DNA of 64,000 nt from Maniola hyperantus (Eukaryota; Arthropoda; Insecta; Lepidoptera; Nymphalidae), in NCBI RefSeq assembly GCF_902806685.2, contig NC_048546.1:4774001-4838000 (forward strand), given 5' to 3'. The notes under the pieces were generated by a model. It worked only from the letters and a program-made list of their open reading frames with translations. It did no database searches and had not been told where the DNA came from. Shown one piece after another: positions 57,404 through 64,000 of this stretch. The number at the start of each line of letters is the position of its first letter. Within the stretch, counting starts at the first letter, position 1. Position numbers and translations under genes: made by a program.

Positions 57404-57649
57404 GGTATTTGGAATGACGAAGTTTTGAACGTTTGCGTGCTGCATAAAAAAAATATCCTTGAGAATAACATCAAGTTTAAATTGCGCAGCACGCTTGCAA
57501 CCGACATTGCTTTTTATCGTTGACAGTTTTATGCTAAAGAGTGACCTTAATTAAGCTTAGTGCGATTTAGGAGGAAAGGGCAAAACCGGAAGTAGCTGAG
57601 ACAGATAGGTATATAGGTAAAACCTCAATTAGACGAAACTCGCGAGGAT

Positions 57650-57722
57650 TAAGGTTTTTTAAAAATTCCGTGAAAACTCTTCGATTTTCCGGGATGCAAA
57701 CTATTTCTGTATCTACCCGTCA
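57650..57722 (-). mobile_element. Helitron-like fragment
   Basis: GGTTTTTTAAAAATTCCGTG, AACTCTTCGATTTTCCGGGA and TGCAAACTATTTCTGTATCT in minus orientation. Both ends are missing. Confidence 0.45.
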
Positions 57723-57805
57723 TAATTGGCTGGGTTGACTGTCCTTTTTAGGGCAAAACTTACTAAACAAGCTTAAAATGTTTGAGTAAGTAGTGCCTTA
57801 TTAAG

Positions 57806-57843
57806 CACAGATCAATATGAGCCACTGCTCATATTGATCTGTG
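57806..57843. repeat. Perfect 17-bp hairpin, 4-nt loop
   Basis: CACAGATCAATATGAGC (57806-57822), loop CACT, GCTCATATTGATCTGTG (57827-57843). Confidence 0.9.
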
Positions 57844-58073
57844 ATAAATAGTGATAATTAGGAAGTAGCTCTAACAAAGGACGAGGAAAATAAATTGTAA
57901 AAAATACAGAAAGAGAAAATAAATTTTAAGGAAAATAATACAAAACAAGGAAATGAAAAAATGAAAAATGAAAAAATATTTATTTACCATACATAGTTCA
58001 ATTCTGTCAATTATAACGTTGTGTTATGGTACCCACACTAGGTAGTCCTGTGTCGTGGGTACCTAGAAATGTG

Positions 58074-58260
58074 GCCCTACCGCGGTAGTTTGACAGCTAC
58101 AATGTCACGATCGCAATCATCTCTGATTGGTTAATGCTCGCTCACTATTGGCCACAGCCCACAATGCATTGTTGCAACAAGAATCGCACAAATTCAGCCA
58201 ATCAGAACAATTGAGATTGTAATAATGATTGATGCAGGTTTAAGACAATCGCCCTACAGG
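58074..58260. mobile_element. MITE with CCCTACCGCGG end, copy
   Basis: Nearly identical to 47614-47792, except for a small duplication of CCACAGCCCACA near 58152. High similarity suggests recent activity. Confidence 0.7.
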
Positions 58261-58379
58261 TCCTAAGATTTCATTTAATACGACATATTACATATCTCAC
58301 TAAGTAATTCTGAACTATTTTAGCGTTTAAAGTATCGTGAGTGATTTCCATTATAATTATAGATTGTTAGGGTGTTTGT

Positions 58380-58497
58380 GCACTCATCCGTATTCGGTTC
58401 GCATCCGTGATTCTTCGAAATGGCCGTCATACATACCTACATTCGATTCAGTTTTTTTCACGGATCCGTAAAATCACGGATGAGTGCACAAACGCCC
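58380..58497. mobile_element. Palindromic MITE, TTA-target family, copy 3
   Basis: Starts GGGTGTTTGTGCACTCATCC and ends GGATGAGTGCACAAACGCCC, flanked by TTA at 58377-58379 and 58498-58500. The surrounding sequence (TTTTAGCGTTTAAAGTATCG before, ATACTCACGTATAG after) matches an uninterrupted relative at 36958-37045, supporting a 3-bp TTA duplication as in PIF/Harbinger elements. Confidence 0.85.
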
Positions 58498-58516
58498 TTA
58501 CGGCTATACTCACGTA

Positions 58517-58624
58517 TAGTCGACGTAAGCCTAGTCTCAACAGCGACGCACAGCGAGCCAAGTCCCTGTGAAAAAGGATCCCGAGGCCGGATGGGTTCGA
58601 ATCTAGTCGGGCTTACGTCGACTA
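58517..58624. repeat. Foldback repeat with TAGTCGACGTAAGCC ends
   Basis: TAGTCGACGTAAGCCTAGTC at the left pairs with GACTAG-like then GGGCTTACGTCGACTA at the right. GGGTTCGAATC near 58593 resembles a B-box, but no A-box is evident. Confidence 0.6.
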
Positions 58625-60464
58625 AATACGTACCATCTATACTTATATGTAATTCGCAACTACTTATACTTATTTTGCAAAATATAAATAGCTCCTGTAT
58701 GGCTAGGCTAGTTCCGAATAAAAATAGCCGTAACTAACATCTACCTCATTGATTATGTATGTAGTTACAACTAGTAGTTAGTTACGAGGTCAGGGTCGTT
58801 CTAGCTCGCATCAATTGCTACGGATGTACTTACGCACGATGTAACATGATACCAAGTATATGACGGTAGATACTTAACTACATGGTACTAAGTACTAATC
58901 TGCAGACAATCGTTAAGGCAGTTATTAAACGTAACCTATAATAATTGTTTTCTTACTATACTACAATTATTAATCGATTTGTCTAATGACTTTAGTCATT
59001 CGTGTTACGACTTACGATAGAATAGTAGTTACTGAATCGAATTGACTCGATTTTTTAACAACTTAACTATCACTTTTAAATTATTATGCAAAGAATTCAG
59101 GCTTTCGTTAGTTCGGAATTCGTTTTTATAATGTAACCGGATGTACTCACGTCGGACGTCGCGCATTATCTGGGTAGACCGACTAAAACGACTTGCCGGG
59201 TTATTCACGAAGATTAACGTAATTAACGTCAACAATATGTTGTATTATGTCATATTGTCAGTAAATTACTTTCAAGTGGATATTGTAAAGTCGCGGTCTC
59301 AAACGATGAACTTCTACTCCGTGACATTGGTATCTTTTAGGGATTTCCCTCAGATTGGTTTTTCCATGGTCACTACGCGCAGTTCCGCGTTTCATGGTTC
59401 TGGCAGCAGTTATGATATAACGGCGGAATAGGAAGTGAATAGAATCTGCCGCAGATATTTCGCTGCTAACCCCGTATATTGTATCTATTTTATATTGTAT
59501 TATGTTATATTGTAGACCAACAACTTCTCACTATAGAGGCGTTTTTATAGGCAGCTATTTCTACTGCTTAGCTATATAATGTTTATCAATAATTATAGAT
59601 ATCATAATGTAGTACCTATTATGGTAATTAGTTATTAAATATTTCATTGCTTTGATGATAGCATTGCCACCTGTGCATTTTTATTTATCTTTTATTTGTA
59701 CCAGAAAGTTGTAACAATAAAGAGACAAAGAAAGTAAAAGATTTTGTATGGGTTCATTATACATTTTTTTGCAGTAATATGTACACATCGGTCCTAACCT
59801 CAGCTTGCCAGGAAGTTAGGGACGTTTTCCAACATTTTGTATATTCTGCGCCGTCCGGCGCCTGAATGGCTGACGATACCTACTTACATAATGGTGCACT
59901 CGATCAGTGTAGGCAAAAAGTGTATCAACGCTTTCACGGTTCGATGCAGATACACTGAAATATCAAGAATCTAAGACAGACAAAATGGCCGACTCCGGTA
60001 AGCCAGCAAAACATAACTAAAACTATAGAGAAGTGAAACGAAGGAAGTAAATTGGGAGCTTTAATTATAGAAAAGGCAAAATACTAGATAATATGATAAT
60101 ATGATAAGTATTGGGAACAATGACAGCCCCTTATCTTGCCATGGGTTACAATAATATGAGTGATGACAGGTGTTCACAATTTGTAACGTCAAATTTGACA
60201 GTACAAGTATAATAATGTGTCAAAGATGTTACAAATTACAACTTACAGGTAGGTAAGAGTACTGAGGTACATAATATACTGAGTAGTTTGTTGGTTCGAG
60301 ATACGTTTCCAATGTGATGCATACAGAATAAAGGTCATTACCAAATAATTACTATAGGTAAGTACCTAAATAAATGTAATACCAAAGTACCAAAGTAAAA
60401 ATAAATAATTTTAAGGCAATAGGGTCTTGGACTGTAGTAATAAAAAGATGTCATTTTTTGTATA

Positions 60465-60751
60465 GTGGTAGTTTAGGGGCCTAGAATTAATTATTAAAGA
60501 GCATAATTTTAAAAATCAAGATTTTATTTATTTTTAACATAATTAGTTATTAACATCACGCTGCAACGGAAAGCGATCAATGACGTAACAAAGTAACAAA
60601 TATTTTTCAAAAATATTTTACAGCAGTCATTACTCTATTTTTATTTATATATACTCTAATTAATTTAAAAATATTGGTCGTTTACGGATTGTGACGTCAT
60701 TATTTAAAATTATTCTCTCTAATAATGAATTCTAGCCCCATAAACTACCAC
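60465..60751. mobile_element. Palindromic MITE with GTGGTAGTTTA ends, TA-flanked
   Basis: GTGGTAGTTTAGGGGCCTAG on the left pairs with CTAGCCCCATAAACTACCAC on the right. The inverted similarity continues inward (ATTATTAAAGAGCATAATTT and AAATTATTCTCTCTAATAAT). TA is at 60463-60464 and 60752-60753. Confidence 0.8.
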
Positions 60752-61131
60752 TACGAACACATTATTGTGAATCTCTACATCTCCATAATATAATTACTTA
60801 AAATCTTTGATCTATAACATGCACATCCAGCTAATGTAGAAAGATGAATTTATATCAGTTATTACTTAAGTTAAGTTTGCTAAGTAGAACCTATACATTT
60901 ACTAGAAACTATAAGCATTAGTCATAATATAATTATCTACCTTTATTTCAATAGCCTATGAGATATGCAGTGATTAACTATGAAATGCATAACCATAACC
61001 AATGTAGAATCCTAACTTATGACAAATTGAAGCTATACCATATGCCATAACTACATAACGAAATAAAAGAAAGTAACTTAGTTATTTAGTTAAACATGTA
61101 GGTACGTATAATCACTACACCCATATTATAA

Positions 61132-62858
61132 TAAATTATAAAGAATTTTGGAAGTGTACCAGAAGTTTAACGCCAAGGCTCGGCCTGCCTGTGTGTGTCG
61201 ATGGCATTAGTGACACCAAGGATATAGCCAATTTGTTTATGAATCATTTCAGGGTGCAAGCGCTGCCTGTGACGCACGATTATGTAAGTGAGCATACAGT
61301 GGAGGGACTCGATGCTGAACCTAATCACACCTTGGCTTTTTTAAAACTGAAGAGGTCAAAAGGATCGTCAAGTATATGACTCGTGGAAAATCGCCAGGAC
61401 ATGATGGGTTGAGCATTGAGCATCTTCAGTATGCTGGTGTGCACTTGCCTAGAGTTTTATGTCTGTTGTATAACATATGTGTGGTCCATTCATACTTGCC
61501 AGAGGAATTGATGAGGAATGTGGTGGTGCCAGTTGTGAAGGACAGAACGGGGGACGTTACAGATATCAAAAACTATAGGCCGATTTCATTAGCTACCATA
61601 ACAGCCAAGGTACTTGACGGACTCCTGGATAGAAAACTGGATCAATACCTAGACCTACATGATGCACAGTTTGGGTTCAGGGCAGGGCTTTCCACGGAGA
61701 GTGCCGTGTTGACCCTAAAGGAGACCGTCAAGTATTATACGAGCAGGAAAACACCAGTGTACGCCTGCTTCTTGGATCTCTCAAAAGCGTTTGATCTGGT
61801 TTCTTACCCGATACTCTGGGACAAGCTCAGACGTACTGGCATGCCTCAGGAACTCATCAGCATCTTTAGGCACTGGTATGCAAGGCAGGATAACCAGGTA
61901 AGGTGGGCGGGGGTATACTCGGACACGTATAGGCTGGAATGCGGAGTCAGGCAAGGTGGGAGGAGCTCACCGAAGCTTTTCAGCCTGTACGTGAATGAGC
62001 TGATCGAGGGGCTCAGCAGCATGCATGCGGGATGTTCGATTGATAATCAGATGATTAATAACATCAGTTACGCGGATGATATGGTGCTGCTGAGCCCATC
62101 GGTCTGCGCGCTGAGAGATTTGCTGCGGGTGTGCGAAGACTATGCTGAAAAGCATGGACTTAAATATAATGTAAAAAAAAGCATGCTCATGGTCTTTGCG
62201 GCGGGTAGCATTTCTCCCAGCTATGTACCTCCAGTGAGACTGTACGGTGCAGAGCTGGTTAGGGTGCCCAAGTTCACATACCTGGGTCATGTGGTTACAG
62301 CAGACATGAAAGATAATTGTGACATTGATAGGGAACGGAGGGCGTTGGCGGTTAGAGGGAATATGATAGCTCGCAGATTTGCTCGTTGCACAAAAGAAGT
62401 TAAGGTCACTTTGTTCAAGTCCTTTTGTCAGAGCTTCTACACGTGCAGTCTGTGGGTTGACTATACCCAAAAATCTATAAACGCCCTCCGAGTCCAGTAT
62501 AATAACATCTTCAGAATAATGTTGGGACTGCCTCGGTACTGTAGCGCGTCCGGTATGTTTGCGGATAACTGTGTAGACGGCTTCTTCGCAATCATACGGA
62601 AAAGGATCGCCTCAATTAAAAGTAGGTTGGAGAGAAGTCCTAACATTATCCTGAAGGTGATAGCAGACAGTCAGGACAGCGCTCTCAAGGCGCACTGGAT
62701 GTCTGCATTAGTTAATAAGTATATTAATTATATTAACTAACATAGAATAAGTTTCTTACTAACATACATTATATTATAATATAGTTACTAACATAGATTA
62801 AGATGGTTACTAACATAATATTGTGGGCCTTGATGTCTGTGAAATAAAGATTATTTAT
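61132..62858 (+). mobile_element. 5'-truncated non-LTR retrotransposon (LINE) inside a Helitron-like element
   Basis: The insert is flanked by the 8-bp direct repeat TATTATAA (61124-61131 and 62859-62866). It carries the C-terminal half of an ORF2 (reverse transcriptase, no endonuclease), a 3' UTR with AATAAA at 62843-62848, and a short TTATT-type tail. The sequences outside the repeats fit together as the start (61112-61131) and body (62867-63066) of a GCGGGCATCAGCTAG-ending Helitron, which gives an independent boundary. The LINE clade is uncertain; the RT resembles Lepidoptera elements often annotated only as reverse transcriptase domain proteins. Confidence 0.85.
61139..62740 (+). pseudogene. 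LINE reverse transcriptase fragment with one frameshift
   Basis: The frame starts without an initiator at FWKCTRSLTPRLGLPV and continues VDGISDTKDIANLFMNHF. It changes phase near the TTTTTTAAAA run (61337-61346); in the second frame KTEEVKRIVKYMTRGKSPGH follows without interruption to the stop at 62740. RT motifs, numbered from Met at 61376, are NYRPISL (66-72), FGFR (99-102), LDLSKAFD (133-140), GVRQGG (190-195) and the catalytic YADD (232-235). Everything upstream, including any endonuclease domain and ORF1, is missing, which is typical of incomplete reverse transcription. Antisense open frames at 61967-62646 are shadows. Apart from the single frameshift the RT domain has no stops, so this is a fairly recent copy. 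Confidence 0.9.
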
Positions 62859-63529
62859 TATTATAAATGCGAAACTGTGTTTGTTTGTTGGTTTGTCCTT
62901 CCATCACGTCGCATCAGAATAACGGATCGACGTGATTTTTTGCATGGGCATAGTTAAAGACCTGAAGAGTGACATAGGCTACTTTTTATCCCGGAAAATC
63001 AAAAGAGCTCCAACGGGATTTTAAAAAACCTAAATCCACGCCGACGAAGTCGCGGGCATCAGCTAGTGTAAGTATAATTCCCAAAAACTACCTACTAAGT
63101 AGATGATACCTTGAAACATCACTCGAGTAGAATTGTTTCTGAGAATCTTTTCTGAGCGGGGGTCTATGTGATAGAGAGAACCTAAAGAAAAGTTTTTATA
63201 TCCAGTTGAGCTATACTTTGAAAATATGTCAGTTAGTCACTTTCACCTTTTACATATTCATAGTTAATAATATAGTTTAATAAGCAATCTTCCAATCGCA
63301 TCTCAATCATAGTCGGCGGACGTCAACGGATGGTATAGAAACAGCTGTGGGGATGCGCGCGCGCTGCATTGTTTGCGGTCAACGCACGCACCCGCACCCG
63401 GCCCGGTTCCGCTCTTGGCTTCCATTATATTACTTATACGTATTTCTCTGTATAAGTATACACAGGGTTGCCATTCCTTGAAACTACTCCTGATGATTTC
63501 CTATTTTTGCAGTTTCTAAACAAATTATA

Positions 63530-63806
63530 AATAAGGAGATCGTAGGAGAACCAGGGTAAGCGAGTTCGACATAGCTCGGCGGGTTGCGAATCTGAAATGA
63601 TAATGAGCAGTTCGAAAAACCGATAGCCAATAAGAACGCAAGGTGCTGGAATGGCATCATTGGAAAGACACCACACACACTAGGTGGAGGGGTCAAACGA
63701 GTCGCAGGGAGCCGCTAGATTCAGGCGGAGCGTGGCTTGTGGAAGTCACTACAAGAGACCTATGTGCATGAGTGGGACGTCTATCGGTTGACAATAATGA
63801 TGACGA
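63530..63806 (+). pseudogene. RTE-like LINE 3' end, decayed
   Basis: Recognisable pieces are AGAACCAGGGTAAGCGAGTT, GCAAGGTGCTGGAATGGCAT, GAGTCGCAGGGAGCCGCTAG and CTACAAGAGACCTATGTGCA, ending in GTCTATCGGTTGACAATAAT. Several frameshifts. Confidence 0.65.
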
Positions 63807-63811
63807 TTCCT

Positions 63812-63960
63812 GGTCATCATCGACCCTTCAATCGATAGACGTCGTGCTGGACATCCTCATATAACACGGTCTTGTTCCCCTTATGTTCAACATCTTCAGG
63901 TGCTTCCTCTAAGTTCGTTCAACAACCTACGCTCCGAAACAATATGCTCAAACATCTGCT
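63812..63960 (-). pseudogene. RTE-like LINE 3' end, inverted, tail-to-tail with its neighbour
   Basis: TGGTCATCATCGACCCTTCA then ATCGATAGACGTCGTGCTGG and ACATCCTCATATAACACGGT is the complement of a LINE tail. It faces 63530-63806 with only a few bases between tails. Confidence 0.5.
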
Positions 63961-64000
63961 CAAACGTATAGAAAATCAGAAATGAGAAAATTCGTAGGGC

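Larger units (their letters stand above)
61112..63066 (+). mobile_element. Helitron-like element interrupted by the LINE
   Basis: The start TCACTACACCCATATTATAA is preceded by A. The end reads GCGGGCATCAGCTAG followed by T at 63067. Removing the LINE and one copy of TATTATAA leaves an element of about 220 bp like the copies at 17392 and 25512. A TC start, CTAG end and A/T flanks are Helitron hallmarks; assignment to the Lep1-like non-autonomous group is inference. Confidence 0.75.
46004..64000. other. 5' intron and/or upstream flank of Kdm3
   Basis: This should contain the missing first coding exon(s) and promoter of Kdm3 unless these lie beyond 64000. I found no convincing coding exon. Besides the repeats listed separately I see nothing recognisable at 46010-47600, 47865-48120, 49950-50510, 51230-51990, 53660-54180, 55415-56320, 57080-57260, 58630-60460 and 60760-61110. 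A dispersed motif resembling GCGCCATCT occurs at 46120-46140 and also at 28045-28055 inside the mariner. Confidence 0.5.

Noticed and set aside
61967..62470. 167-codon minus-strand open frame
   Set aside because: Antisense shadow of the LINE reverse transcriptase.

Overview
The window looks like nuclear DNA of a lepidopteran (butterfly or moth). It is AT-rich, scattered with short GTAGGTAC-type runs, and packed with non-autonomous repeats of kinds I associate with Lepidoptera: Helitron-like elements whose 3' ends read GCGGGCATCAGCTAG followed by T, tRNA-headed SINEs, RTE-like LINE tails ending in GATGATGATG, and many palindromic MITEs. The species cannot be named from the sequence alone.

One host gene is recognisable. 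Four spliced coding exons on the minus strand (46003-45854, 41945-41832, 20637-20416, 15014-14930) have GT/AG borders and compatible phases (0,0,0,0, then 1). They join into 190 continuous codons that match the N-terminal part of the KDM3/JMJD1 (JHDM2) family of histone H3K9 demethylases, closest in my memory to KDM3B. The zinc-finger and JmjC catalytic exons are not seen and should lie beyond position 1. The first coding exon was not identified and should lie above 46003; CpG-rich blocks near 54.2 kb and 56.7 kb are weak candidates for the promoter and 5' end. Most of the window is therefore intron or 5' flank of Kdm3.

The rest is a layered transposon landscape. The 21-kb Kdm3 intron holds an apparently intact mariner (26800-28092) with an uninterrupted D,D34D transposase of irritans-like type. 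Upstream of the gene, a 5'-truncated LINE (61132-62858) with one frameshift sits inside a Helitron. A 1.76-kb element with identical 129-bp direct repeats (9145-10902) looks like a young LTR/TRIM-type insertion. Nesting gives internal evidence for element boundaries: Helitron in SINE (52659-52869), LINE in Helitron (61112-63066), MITE in Helitron (32042-32170), and a 763-bp TIR element in Helitron (29259-30021).

I see no stand-alone tRNA or rRNA gene, no CRISPR array, and no operon-like or novel multi-gene system. Almost all other open reading frames are short, AT-rich and unsupported. The more unusual observations are structural: several perfect hairpins (one a 34-bp hairpin flanked by 8-bp direct repeats), twin hairpin MITEs, and a 65-bp perfect tandem duplication beside a 24-bp hairpin.
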